From contig NC_084676.1 of NCBI RefSeq assembly GCF_028389875.1, forward strand, positions 620,001 through 684,000: 64,000 nt of DNA, in the 5' to 3' direction. Source of the stretch: Rhea pennata (lineage: Eukaryota; Chordata; Aves; Rheiformes; Rheidae). The position numbers and the translations under genes were made by a program. Below, piece after piece: positions 49,101-61,471 of the stretch; the first letter of the stretch is position 1, and each line of letters opens with the position of its first letter. The notes beneath the pieces were generated by a model. The model saw nothing but the letters and a program-made list of their open reading frames with translations, was not told the origin of the DNA and searched no databases.

Positions 49101-50084
49101 AGGGATAACAATAGAAAAGGCACTTCCCCAGTGTGTTCACAGCTGTCCTGGCATTGCAATTCAGTGCTCTTTGCTTTCTCCTGTGTCTGAGGGGTTAATA
49201 AGATAGTGTGAATTACCCTGAAACAGTGTGCACAATAATAGTTAGCTCTTCTCCTGATGTACATAATCATAGACCTGAGATCAGGGCACCTTCTCTTCAG
49301 TCAGATACAGCGATTGCTGGTACCAGTCACAGGTTATAAACTAATTTTGGCAGTTAGCCATAAAGCTGTTCCTTTCAGTGAGACACAGAGGCGTCTGGTG
49401 TCAGCCTGACACAAACCATTTGACCAGGGAAAGGCTTCTCTCCTGGTGGGGCTGCGGAAGGACTGATGCCTTTAGCAAAGGTAGAAGTATAGAGAGAGGG
49501 GCTAATAACCCTGCACTAATAAATATTAAATGCCTGTTATCAGGCCTGGGGTTTGCATTGGCGCCCCAGCTTTTTAGCCTGCTTTAGTGGTTATCCACTG
49601 AAGGTAACAGGTTTATCAGCAAGTTCAAGTATGTTTGGACTGCAAGGTCTCTCATGGTGTCTGGAATATGAAATTACCCTAGTCTGCCTTTAATATCCTG
49701 CTCTGTGCTCCAGGTGCCATTACACGCAATCCCCATCTTGCACCTCTGGTTTGGCTTACCAGCTGCTCACAAAAAGCTTTAATCCTCTCTTCAGCTCTGT
49801 AAACACTGCAGCATACTTGTCTTTCCTCTATCAATGCAAGGGTTTGGCAGCATGCCCGAGCCTGCAGGATCACATGGCAAAAAACCCTGCAATTGCTTTT
49901 CTAAGGAGCAGGGTGGGATGTGGTTATGTAGTGAAGGGCTGTCTGGTTTGCTCGGTCCAGAATAAAGCATGGTTGTTGTTAGCACCTATGCTGTTCAGAG
50001 TGCCATTCATACTAGCGGCAGAGACACCAGGAGTTGTGCCCCTCCAGCCTGCAGGCTTAGTATGTCTTCAATAGCTCTTTCCCC
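46176..50084. other. Pyrimidine-rich intronic DNA, no gene
   Basis: The plus strand is visibly richer in T and C from about 45.5 to 48.9 kb. A minus-strand 105-codon frame (46910-47227) has no domain I know. A (TAATC)3 run lies near 46585-46601. The stretch may contain more of the ancient minus-strand LINE, but I cannot align it further. Confidence 0.45.
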
Positions 50085-50290
50085 AGAAGGGTGGTGTAGC
50101 CCTCACGTGGTCAACAGAGTCATCAGGCCGGTAGATGATCACCATCCTTGGAGGTTTCCAAGACTGGGCCAGACAAACCCACATCTGAACTGATGTAGAG
50201 CTGACAATGGTTCAGCCTCCTACTTGGAACAAAACTGCAGACCTCCAGAGAGCCTGTCCAAGCAGTGCTTCTAGAGTTCTGTATTTCCCG
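50085..50290 (+). mobile_element. Old CR1 3' fragment (probable)
   Basis: TGATCACCATCCTTGGAGG followed by TTTCCAAGACTGGGCCAGA resembles the CR1 block coding for the ORF2 C-terminus. It is followed by a degraded GAGCTGACAATGGTTCAG and GACCTCCAGAGAGCCTGTCC, in the order of the CR1 3' end. It is heavily diverged and has no intact terminal octamer. Confidence 0.5.
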
Positions 50291-51183
50291 TAGAAAACAT
50301 ATCTCCTGTTACAGGATATCCTTCCTATCCCCTCTTGTGTCTACTTTCCCCCAGCTGTTCACTAATATTCACAATAAATTCCCCTGTTTGTTTTCCTGCT
50401 TGACTTCCCATCTGCTTTAGTTACTTTCTGGACTTTTTAGCCTTAACCTTTAGCCTTAACATGTTGCTTATTAAGCTACTGCAACTTGTGTTGAGGACAG
50501 TCCAGAGTACTTGCTATCCTGTGGGGTCTATGTAATGCATACCACTGCAATGGCAAGGAGTCTGAAATTAAGAAAGCAGTGATTTAGATTGGTCTAGAAG
50601 AACCTTCTCCACTAAAATGCACTCTCCTGGTTCTTGGATTGCCATATGTTTGCTGACAGTGATAGCAGTTTTGTCTGGATAAGAAATGCATGATGAACCC
50701 CTTTTAGATTTCTTGTCTTTTAAAAATTCTATATGCACTCTCTTCAGATGGTTTATTGAGCTGGGTACTTCTGGGGCTCTTAGTTTCTCTTCTTATATTC
50801 AAACTAGGGATTAAGAACTGGGTGGTAATTGCTGTTGGTCTGTCTCATTTAACCAGCTTTAAAAAGGAAACTAGAAGAAAAAGAAGATCATATATTTGAT
50901 AAGCTCTTTTTTCTTTTTTTTAATTTTTTCCTGGCTAGGTGTCACAGAAAGCCAAAACAAACCAATCTGGAAAGAGGCAATGTGTCTTACTAAAATACAA
51001 AACACAACCCCAACAAAGCTAACTGGTTTCTAGAGAAGCTTCCTGTCTGAGCGCGATTGTGCTTGTCTATAGCAGGGCACCTGGAAAGTATTTTCCTTGT
51101 TTTGTCTCCTTCCCACTGTCAGGGAAGATGGTACTTTTATTTCTCTTCCTCTCAGGGGGTGAGGGATCTTGAAAGAACTGTAA
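50291..51183. other. Intronic DNA, nothing recognised
   Basis: No exon, RNA gene or repeat was identified. A T-rich tract lies at about 50905-50930. Confidence 0.5.
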
Positions 51184-51188
51184 GAACT

Positions 51189-51937
51189 CTACACCTAGGG
51201 AAAAATAACCCTAGGCAGCAATACAAGCTGGGGGCTGACCTACAGGAAAGTAGCTCTGCAGAGAAGGACTCTGTAGAGTGCTGGTGGATGGCAAGTTGAC
51301 TATGAGCCAGCAATGTGCCCTGGCAGCCAGGAAGGCCAATAGTATCCTGGGGTGCATTGGGAAGAGTGTTGCCAGCAGGTCAAGTGAGGTGATCCTGCCC
51401 CTCTACTCAGCCCTGGGGAGGCCTCATCTCAAGTACTGTGTCCAGTTCTGGGCTCCCCAGTACAAAGAGACATGGAGCTACTGGAGAGAGTCCAGCATAG
51501 GGCTACAAAGATGATCAGAGGGCTGGAGCACCTGCCCTATGAGGAACGGCTGCAAGAGCTGGGCCTGTTTAGCCTGGGGAAGAGAAGACCGAGAAAGGAT
51601 CTTATCAATGTGTACAAGTACCTGAAGGGAGGGTGTCAAGGGGACGGGGACAAACTCTTTTCAGGAGTGCCATGTGACAGGACAAGAGGCAATGGCCGTA
51701 AACTGAACCATGGGAAGTTCTGCCTGAATGTGAGGGGGAATTTCTTCACTGTGACAGTGACAGAGCACTGGACCAGGTTGCCCAAAGAGGTTGTGGAGTC
51801 TCCTTCTCTGGAGATGTTCAAGGCCTGCCTGGCTGCAACCCTGTCTAACATGCTGTAGGTGACCCTGCTTGAGCAGGGTGGTTGGACTAGATGATCTCCA
51901 GAGCTCCCTTCCAACCTTACTGATTCTATGATTCTAT
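51189..51937 (+). mobile_element. CR1 LINE, 5'-truncated, best preserved
   Basis: About 750 bp covers the ORF2 C-terminal region and 3' end. Blocks include [44 protein letters not shown], then after a one-base frame change [17 protein letters not shown], and an uninterrupted frame to the natural stop at about 51858. The tail has GGTTGGACTAGATGATCT and two perfect ATTCTATG octamers. GAACTCT occurs at both edges (51184-51190 and 51938-51944), a likely 7-bp target-site duplication. It shares long near-identical stretches with the copy at 35.2-36.2 kb, in the same orientation. Confidence 0.95.
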
Positions 51938-54900
51938 GAACTCTCCTCATGCTGCTATGCAGTAGTGGGAAGTTGTGTCCATCTCTTGCCTCACTGAAAG
52001 AGTTGCTGGGTCATAGGACACTTCAGCAGAAGGAAATGTTTCCATTATAGGGTCAGTAACCCTTTGGGAACAGGCTGAGTCTGTTAAGAAATGATACTGT
52101 GCTCTACTAGAAGAGTTTGGTTTGGGTAATTACAGCTGGTCATTAGAAAGCAATAGGAATGTACAGATTAGAAAGTACAGATTAATATTTCTAATGTATA
52201 TATATTGTCCAAGGAATGAGTATAACTGCGTCATAGGGATACGTGGCTCAGATTGAAAATACATTTAGACTATCTGTGGATGGTAGAAATTTTGGGCAGA
52301 ATTGCTCAGAGATTCCGACTGGTCTGAGATGAGCGAAGGGTTATTTTAGAATGGGTAATGTGGGTGACAACCTCTTTCTTTTCTCCCAAGCTTGACAAAC
52401 TTTAACATTGCTCTTTACTGCAATAGGAAAAACTCAGTAACAGATACAGATTCTTGACTATTTAACTAGACATCCACTGCAGTAGATCAGATGAAGTGTC
52501 TCCAAGCTGTTTGTCATTGTGCTTTGAGCATTTGCTTTAGCCCCCTCCTGTGAGCTTCCCTACCACAGCATGTTCTGCGTTCTTCACTGGGTGTGTGAGG
52601 TGAAACTTTAGGTTCTGTGACTCCTCCTGGGCAAGAACCTTATTTAGTGGATTGAAGGAGAAGGTTGTTGTCTTGCAGGAGGAATGGCAGGAACAGCATT
52701 AAGCGCTTAGCACCCCTCCAGTATCATTATTGGTACTGGTGGTATCATAGTTGCTAGGAAGCTTGGATTTATCTCAACCTAAAGTGTCACTCAGTCTTTA
52801 AATTATATCCCAACAACATAGTCAAGAGCCTCAAGCACGTGCTTATTTGTAACTGATTTTGTGGAGATAGTATTGGTGTCCGGGTAGAAAGTTGATGTAG
52901 GTTATTGCCTGTGTTGCAGCTCTAGCAAGTCACCCTTACACAAGTTGCATGCACCTGTCATGATGTAAAACTTTGATTGTGCCTAGTCCCTGGTTTCCAG
53001 ACCTGCCTTTTGTTTCTGGCTTCTTCCAATATTCTACTCTATCAGCTTGGAGGAGAACGTGAATCTGTTTTCCTGAAGCACTGCCTCCAGGTGGACACCT
53101 AGCAGCTGGTTTAAAGCTAGTTTGAGTTCCTGCCTTTATGCTAGGCCTCCTGCCTGCAAGGCTGATGTGGCACCAGAAGTTTCCTAAAAGAAGAGCTCAA
53201 GTAGATTTGAAAAGGCTCTGAATCCTGCTGTCCCAGTGAGAAATCTCACCGGGGGAGTTCACATGAGCAGTGCAGGGAAGGTTGAATAAACAAATGGAGG
53301 AGGACAAATAAGGGAATGTCATTCATTTCAGATGATGATGAACACTGAGCTGAGTTCAGTAGATTTGACAGGTCCTAGCATATTGGTCACGAGCTAGTGA
53401 TTGATTGCTTACTAGTCTGCTTTCTCAGTATTGCTGATGATTCCTTAGTGCTGCTTTATCAAAAGTTGTTAGGCCTAAAAAGCTGCCTTCTGCACAGAGC
53501 TAGATGACTAGCAAGTGCATGTGTACAGGTGCCTGTCTCTGAAAGGTGTTACCCTAGCTGGGTAGAAATGCAGACATTGTCAAAGATGCTCTCATTGAGC
53601 CTAGAATCAGAAGGGAGCAGAAGACGTTGTGGGAGAGGGTGTAATTTCACTCCAGGCAATTGGGAATTACAGTTCTCCGCAGCTCCTAGAAGACAGAGAA
53701 AATGCTGTTATCTACCTGGATGATCTCTAGAAGTAGGCATGATTTGCATGGAGAGATGCTGTAAGTAAGTTTCCACGCTGATGGGGTGGAACTCTAATCA
53801 GCCTCCAGTTCACCAAGCCATCAGCTTTTCTGGAAGAGTAATGGGAGCCTATAGAACTGTAGGCTGGGAAAAGGCCAACTAGGGTCAGCACTGAAGCAAG
53901 TGATGAAGCTGTGAGCTTCCTCGAGGACTAGCAGAGTCAGTCATCTCAGTTTGGCTGCCAGGGGGCAAGGTTTTGCACTGACCATGGTAATATCTCCACC
54001 TGAAGTGAGTTGAACCAGCTGACCAGTGGACAAGTTGCTTGAAAGGCACATAGGAGGTCTGTCATCCTAGTTGCAAGCCAAATCCAACATCCAAACTGGA
54101 TTATCTCTTTCTTCCCCCATCATACTTCTTCCTCTGCATGCAGGACTATTTCACTGGTCTAGACACATGTTCCAGCTGGCTGTGTGGGTCTGCAATAGTT
54201 ACATTAGAAGCTGAGATACTGAAAAATTTCTCTGTAGGGCTGGGCCCAAGCCCCTCCTTCTGTAGTTCTATTGACTTTGGTGTATGGTGTAGGTGGCAGG
54301 TGTGGGAAGAAAGTTAGCTAGAAATGAATCATAGGAAAAGCTCCATTCAGAAGCATTGGGGGCAGCAGAGCCTGACTTGCTTTAGGAAGGTCTGATCTTT
54401 GCCAAGCATTGCAATTGGTCTTTTTGAAAGTTTCCTCATCAGGTAGAGGGTTGTACAAGACTTTATTGGACAGCAGCTTCACAGTCAACATGTGCAACAA
54501 CTTTAATTTCTCTACTCTCTCTTGCTCCTCTCCAGGACAATCTCAGGCTCTTGTGTTATGTTTCTTATTCTTCCTCCATCTGCTCTTTCTTGTCCTTAAA
54601 TTGTTCTTTCTTTAATATACATTCTTCATTGGCATTAGATGGCTACTTTTTTGGAGGAAAGGCACCACTCAAAAAGCCTGTGGGCATGTCTCTGGACCCA
54701 GTGACACAGTGTCCTTTGGAGCAACACATGTGCCTAGTGGAGGCTTCATGTACTTTTCTTCTGAAATATGCTGCAGGCAGCCACAATTTACTCCAGAAAG
54801 TAGTGGAGTTAGGAGCTCCCACGGCACATGAGAGCCTGTGAATCTGGCGCTTTCCCTCCCAAGCTGCTCACATTGCAGATCTTTCTGTCTGTCACTGAGA

Positions 54901-57900
54901 GCTTCTTTCCTTCTGCTTAAATGGGGTTGAAATCAGACAGGAGAGTCAGAAGTTACTGGGAAGGGAAATATAGATCTGTGCACAGAACAAGCAGCTTAAC
55001 CCATCCTGTTTCTAACAGAAAAAACAGTTTAAATGGGGTTGCTGGCTACTAGAAATACAAAGCTCTTCTTTTGTCTGTAATGTAGGACCAACAACCAAAT
55101 CTGCTGTTCACCAGCGTAGAACAGTTCTACCAGAAAAAGAGAGAGAGACAGAGAGAGAGAGGACTGAGCAGAGCTGAAGTGAGGCAGGAGGTAATTTGAA
55201 GAGATCTTCAAATGTGTCTTTTCTGTAGATGAAACATAGTCTATGCAGTCTATGTAGTCTAATAGTAGCAACCCTACTACTGCAAGACATGTTCCATGGA
55301 TCCCTGTCCACATGGGATCCCCCACATTGGTTTTATCTGCCCAGATTGCACCAGGTCATCCTCTAGCTCATGGAAAATGTTACTTAGACACTGACTGCAG
55401 CTTTCAGCCTCTGAGGCCAGGTGTCAAGATATTTGTTTTTGAGGCCCCCTGGTTCATGCTCAATTGTCTTTGGCAACAATCCGAAGTAAGGATGTATGTT
55501 CCTGGCAAGTCCTTTTTGATGACATCTCTCTCTGGGGAGCATCTGTCCACCGGTCAGTGTATTGGATCCTTGCTCACTCGTTGGTTACTGGAGTCGTATG
55601 AGTCCTTTCTGTCTGCATGGATCTGTTGTAGAGCTACATTGACTAATTTGAACCATCTTTGCAGCTGCTCCAGGCACTGACACCAGCTCTAGTACAGAAC
55701 AGAAACACTCCATGCCTAGGGAAGGGAACTGCTTTTCTGGCTCCAGATAAGTGGGGATCTCAATATTCCTGTTAATGTTGTGCTATGATGGGTAGAGCAT
55801 GACATTCCCATCTTTATCTGGGAGAAATAGATCTGGGCTCTCAGAGCAGCTCCATCACATCTGCCTGGCACTGGCTTTTGGCTGTCATGTTCCCTAGCTG
55901 CAATGGCAGAGGCTGTGCTCTGGTAGGGCCTACCAGCCATTTACTGAGAAAGCAAGATGGAGTAGGGAATCTGCCAGGTTTCTGTCAGGGGATGTGCTAC
56001 TTGTTGACTCTGTCTGTGACTCAGCTGAGACTTGTAAACAAATCCTCTGTTAGTTAGTGTTTGCTGGGGACCCTACTGTGAGGAACCCAGCCTAGATGGT
56101 GTTTGGAGATGTTCACCTGATCTGCAGAGGTATGATCCTCCTGATGCAGGCTGGAGAAGGCAGTGAGGAGTCATAGGAGTGTATAAAGACTGCTTCTGGG
56201 GAAGAGAAATCTGGCCTTTCATTTCCCTGGGTATTTCTCTGGAAAAACAGGACATCTTGTCCTGTGGGTTCTCCAGATGAGGGATCAGCTCTTATAAACT
56301 ACTTCTGCAGTAGTGAATACCACAGTTTGGAAACAGGGCACTGACTGAATTTGGATCATGAACCTAGAGATGAAAATAGAGGTAGGGGCATGATCTTCAG
56401 GGAAAGCTCATAATCATCAGCAGACCCTACTGGTTTGGCACAACACAGCCTTGCCTTCAGACCCTCCACTAAATAATGTGCACTATACAGTTTAGAAAAC
56501 CTCCTTTGTTATATATTTTTTTCTTTTTTTCCTTCTTAGTCCCCTTAGGTTACTAACTAATGCAATAATGAGCCTGTGGAAACTCCCAGAAATTAGAGGA
56601 CTCTATTCACTGTTATCTCTCCCATAATCATTTTCTACCCAAAGAAGAAAGTTGATACACTTTGGGGGATCTTACCTATAGGAAATACAATGAAAACACC
56701 ATTCCTTGTCTTCCAGCACTGGCTTAGAAGATGAAAGACGACAGGCTTTTGGCTGGAGTGCTGACTGCCTCCCAGGAGGGGAACCTGTGTGCCTTTCCTG
56801 ACTTGCTCTCATGGGTTAATGACATGTTTATGTCTCTTGAGTGTATAGGGCCCAGTGTGCACTAGGTACACTCAAGTTCACCTGCTAAGTTTCCTGCTTT
56901 GCAGAGCACACTAGCTATATGGATAACATGTTAAAAAGCTGAAGTGGATGGCAGAATGGTTCTCCAAATGTGACAGGTGGAACTGCTTCTTAGAGGCTCC
57001 TGTGGATGACCTCTACAAGCTTTGTGAAGGAAAGGAGTGTATGGGAAAAGATGGGGGAGAAGACAGTAATAATCTGTAAAGCAAAAAGTAAATTGGCCTA
57101 TGGGGCAAAAGGAGGCTTAACTGGACTATGGGAAGATCATGTTGCGTAGAAAGTGATGATACTGCACTTTTCTTCAGTTTCTGGACAGTAAATGGACTGA
57201 GCTGAAGGGATCAAGCTTGGACCTTGACTTCATAGGATGCAGAGAAGGTTGGAGAAAGAGTCTGGGAAGGAACTGTTCAATAATAAGAAGAAAACCTTGC
57301 AATGGTGAACTGTACTTTGGGAAGAATTTTAGGGAGATCTTTAACTTGTTTCCCTTTTCATAATTCATTTTTTCCCAAATTTTCCAAATTTCAATTTAAT
57401 TTTTTCCATATTTAAATGTCCAGGCCTTGGAAAATCTCCTCAGTCACTAATGCCCGAGTTGTTTTCACTAAAGCTTCCTTTTATATCACAGACATTGATG
57501 CAGCAGATATACAAGACCGCAGGTATAAGAGAAGGACTCAGCTGGGAGATTTTGTCTCTGAAGGGACTGGAAACATCTCTCTCCAAATCTCTTCTTGGAG
57601 AATCCCAATGGATGCTAGAAAATCTTCATATTTGTTCCCAGAGGCTGGCAATCTGATTTGGGCACTGCACGGAAGACCTCTATTCATACCTGAAGAGTCC
57701 TGGTGACTCTCTGATAAGGGACCAAGTTGGATTTTATTGCCAGCTTTAGTGATAGTCATTAACAGATCCCTTGTAAGGAGGAGTTTGTTTTGCCATTTTA
57801 GCTGCATGGATCCCTTCCCTGGGCTGCTGAGGATTTGGCTGTCATGGACCTGACAGTGTGACCCCCAATGACTTACAGTTCAGTGTTGCCAAGGTACCTT

Positions 57901-60900
57901 GTTCCATCAGGTGTCAATGGCTGATGTGTAGCCATTAAAAAGTGTAACTGTACAGTTGCAGTTCTCCCCAGACCTGACCTGTAGTTTGAGGCTCAGAAAC
58001 CCAAATAGAGATGCTGAAGGTGGATTTGGGCCCTTATCATAGGATGCTGTTGTACTAGCAGAGCTGAGATCTTATGCAGAGCTGCACTGACTCAGTATGT
58101 TGCTAGGTCATCACATGAATCTTAATGTTAAGGTGCCACAAGAAGTGAGGGACTAATCCTGATACTATCACTCCATGAGCATCATCTTTTCACTACTGCT
58201 GTTGACTTCAGTTGTATGACTGCAAGGATAAGGGTTTGCTGGTACCTCTGTCTGTCCTCATTGAACACTAGCATGGCTTTTCAAGCACCTGTTAGAAAGG
58301 GACTAACTCAAACTCTTTTGGAATTCCTTTTATTTTGTAATCCTCTTCTAAAAAAGGCCACGAAAAAAGAAAGAAAAAGCAACAAACAAATAATTAATGC
58401 TGATGAACTGAATTCTCCTGGAGTTGTAAAGAAAGACATGTCCTGGCTAAAGGATGTGTTCTGTTCTTGATATAGCAGAATTCTGTGCCATCCACCTCTA
58501 AAATTCTCGTGCAAGATTCCCAGAGATCTGCAAGACTAACTTAAACGGTATGGTAAAGCTACTTATTCACTGTGCACAAAAGCATGGATCTAAAGTGAAT
58601 GAGAAGCTTTATGTGTATTGGAAGATTTGGAAAATCTAGTCAGAAGCCTTTTGAGGGCTAGGAAGTGATTTTATTCATTTCTGCACCCCAGATGCAGGTA
58701 ACTGGGATAAAAATGGATGAAGAAAATTCAGACAGAATCTGGCACAGGGAAGAGAGGTCTCAGTGTGTGAATGACCAGTGCATAATGGGATGAATGGTTG
58801 TGTCTAATGCCTATGCACACTTGAATCAGGTTCAGCAACATACTTTGTGATAAGTACATGTATCTTGGCAACTTGCTCTATTTAGCTGTAGCATGCAAAT
58901 ATCAGGCTGCTCCTGATTTTCACTCATATGTCAGGATGCCTTTGAAGTGACAGATTTCCCCAAGATATGAAAGCATCAAACTGCCATAAGCAGGAGCCCA
59001 GAGCTCCGATGAAGCTGGAGGTGGTGATTTTCTCCTTGTGTATTTCTCTGACTGCAGAGAAGTATTTTTTACCCTGGTCAGCATATGAAATGATGAGGTT
59101 GAGCATGCAGCTTTGGGGCATCTCTTCCTTAGACAGACTTCTCCTTTGCTAATAATAGTCTCTGCTCTTTTATTTTTAAACTCCCGGTGCCAAAGGCTTT
59201 CTCTGTCTTCCAGTATCTTCTAATAGTACTGCATGTAGTTATAAGCCATAAGCTTTGCAAGCTTACAAATTCTATGATCAGGGTGCTGACAAATGAAGAC
59301 AGAAAATCCTAGTCTGATTGCCCAGGCTGGTGGGAGGAAGGAGTCAGACCTCCTCCAGGGTAGTTATGAGTGTCTTTGCTCCTCAAGATAGGAGAAGCAA
59401 TTCATGCAGTGGCACTGACTCTGTGTTGCTATGGTGGTGTGTATGGGAGAAACTAGGCTCACATACTCCGCTACTTTAGCAAGGCAGGCTGGACGGGACA
59501 TGTGCTTCTAGGCACAAGCTCCTGCTTGCTTCAAGGCACGGGAATGTTCCTTTGTGTGGAAGTGGCCCTTCTTTGATTTCCCAGCCCTCTCCTGCTGCCT
59601 GTCATGATGGCTGCCAGCTCCTCCCATCTGTGTTGCTCCAAGGAGCCTGCTGGAGGAGGTAGCCTGGGTAGCTTGGCAGGAAGGCAGCAAGTTTGCAGTT
59701 GCCATGCCAAGTGCTTTGCTTTTGTCTCCATGGCTTGGGGAGGTAGTGTGATTTGTGCTCTCGGTCACTGACAGGTCTCAGCTGACAGCTCCCTCCTCCT
59801 TTTGTAAAAATTAGCAGAGCAGCTAGTTGAGACATGACAAAGTTTTGAAAGATGGAATTTTGTTTCCCATACGGTTTCATGAGAAAGGTCACTGTTCCAC
59901 CCCCAGTACCACTCTGGATAAACTAAACATACACAGCTGTACTTGCTGCACGGACTGCCTGACATAAGCCAGGTTATCCTCACTGGGGAGGGAGTCAGGC
60001 AGGCACTGGGCGCTTGGGAAAATGACCCAGGAATGATACTGGTCCTGCATAGGGTGAGCCCAGCATAGCAACTCTGGGCAGGAATCTAGCAGCACATCAG
60101 CTCTGCATAGCATTTTATACCATTAGAAAGCATTTTGGCTGTTGGCTGTTTGGGAGAGCATTAGATCTATGTGGTGTCCTGGCTATGTGCAGTGAAGACT
60201 TCCACCTGTGCAATATCCTGTTGTCTGGAACCTATGTGCCCTAATGCTACTCTCGCCTGTACTGATTTGTTATCAGCATTGCCCTTTGATTTCCATAAAG
60301 TAACATCTATTTTGAACGGTTGTAATAAAAGAGGAGAACCAGGTTCTGACTGTGTCTGGACCCCCGCCTAGCTTGTTCTGTGCTTGGTCACCTGAGTAGA
60401 CATTTGTCAGTTTAAACAATAAGTGTCCTTGGCTTCCACCTCTGTGCAGTCCCACTTGTGGGGCCATCTGTAAAGCAACCAGTACTGCTCTGCCCCACTG
60501 TGACTCACAGTAATCAGTTCTTCACATTGTACATAGCTGAACTGACTTCCAGAAATCAATTTGACATCAATAACTGTTACTCAGAATGATTAAATGTGGC
60601 ATGGAGCAAGTGAGGGCAGCAGGACTGGACTCACTGTCCACGTGGAAAGATTGCCATTCACTAGCAGAAAGGGTTTAAGTGGTGCATTTTTATGACACAT
60701 CCCTGGATGCAGCAAGCGCATCCATCTATGCCAGCAGAGAGGCCTTGAATAAATATGCTTTCTGTCCAGAAGGCCATCACTATCAAGACCTCAGGGTTAT
60801 GGCAGTGAAGTCTGGCACCTGGCATCCAGGAAAGAACTTTTCCCTTTGCTCCCATATTTGAGGAAGAGGGCACTTTTGTAGCAAGCCACTAGAGCTATTG

Positions 60901-61169
60901 TGATTGCTCAATGGCTGCAGTGTTCTCCTCCGCTTTCAGACTCATGCATGCCGCTTTTCCTGGTGGGGCCACTAAGAACAACCACATTAACTCCAAAATA
61001 ACTGCATTGTGCTGGCCCTATCTGCAAAGCCCCCATCCTCTAATACTTTACTGCAAGCCTGTGGTCTTTGTGATGGTGTGGTTTTGGGCCCATGCTGCTT
61101 TTGTGATCATTATGCTGGAAAGCACTTAGTTTCTATTTACTTTTAGCACGAATGATAACATCACAGTCT

Positions 61170-61179
61170 CTATTTATAA
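61170..61179 (+). promoter_or_regulatory. MEF2-type motif
   Basis: CTATTTATAA matches the MEF2 consensus YTAWWWWTAR exactly. It lies in an AT-rich repeat-free patch. A ten-base match is weak evidence alone and no function is claimed. Confidence 0.35.
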
Positions 61180-61439
61180 ATTTCTTTAAAATGGTGATTC
61201 TCAGATGCTGTCTGCTCACTGTTGCTGACTCCCTCATGCTTCCAGCTGCTCAGCTGCCTTAAAAGGCAGCAGAAAATTCTCTGTGGTTTCCTAATGGCAC
61301 ATTTTCTAGGTAAAGAGTGCCCAGAGAGCCATTAACTGTGTGAATGAAAGAAAAGGGGACCTGCTCCAATAAGAAACAGAAGAAGTACCGTGCGAAGTTC
61401 CATTGATTCAAGTAAGGCTGGTGTGAGAACCAGTCAGTA

Positions 61440-61440
<1 letters not shown>

Positions 61441-61470
<30 letters not shown>

Positions 61471-61471
61471 C
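61441..61471. repeat. (TG)12 followed by CG run
   Basis: Twelve TG units run straight into CGCGCGC. Alternating purine-pyrimidine tracts like this can adopt Z-DNA and are often length-polymorphic. Confidence 0.95.

Noticed and set aside
51472..51858. 128-codon intact frame as a host gene
   Set aside because: It is the C-terminal end of CR1 ORF2, ending at the usual CR1 stop before the 3' tail.
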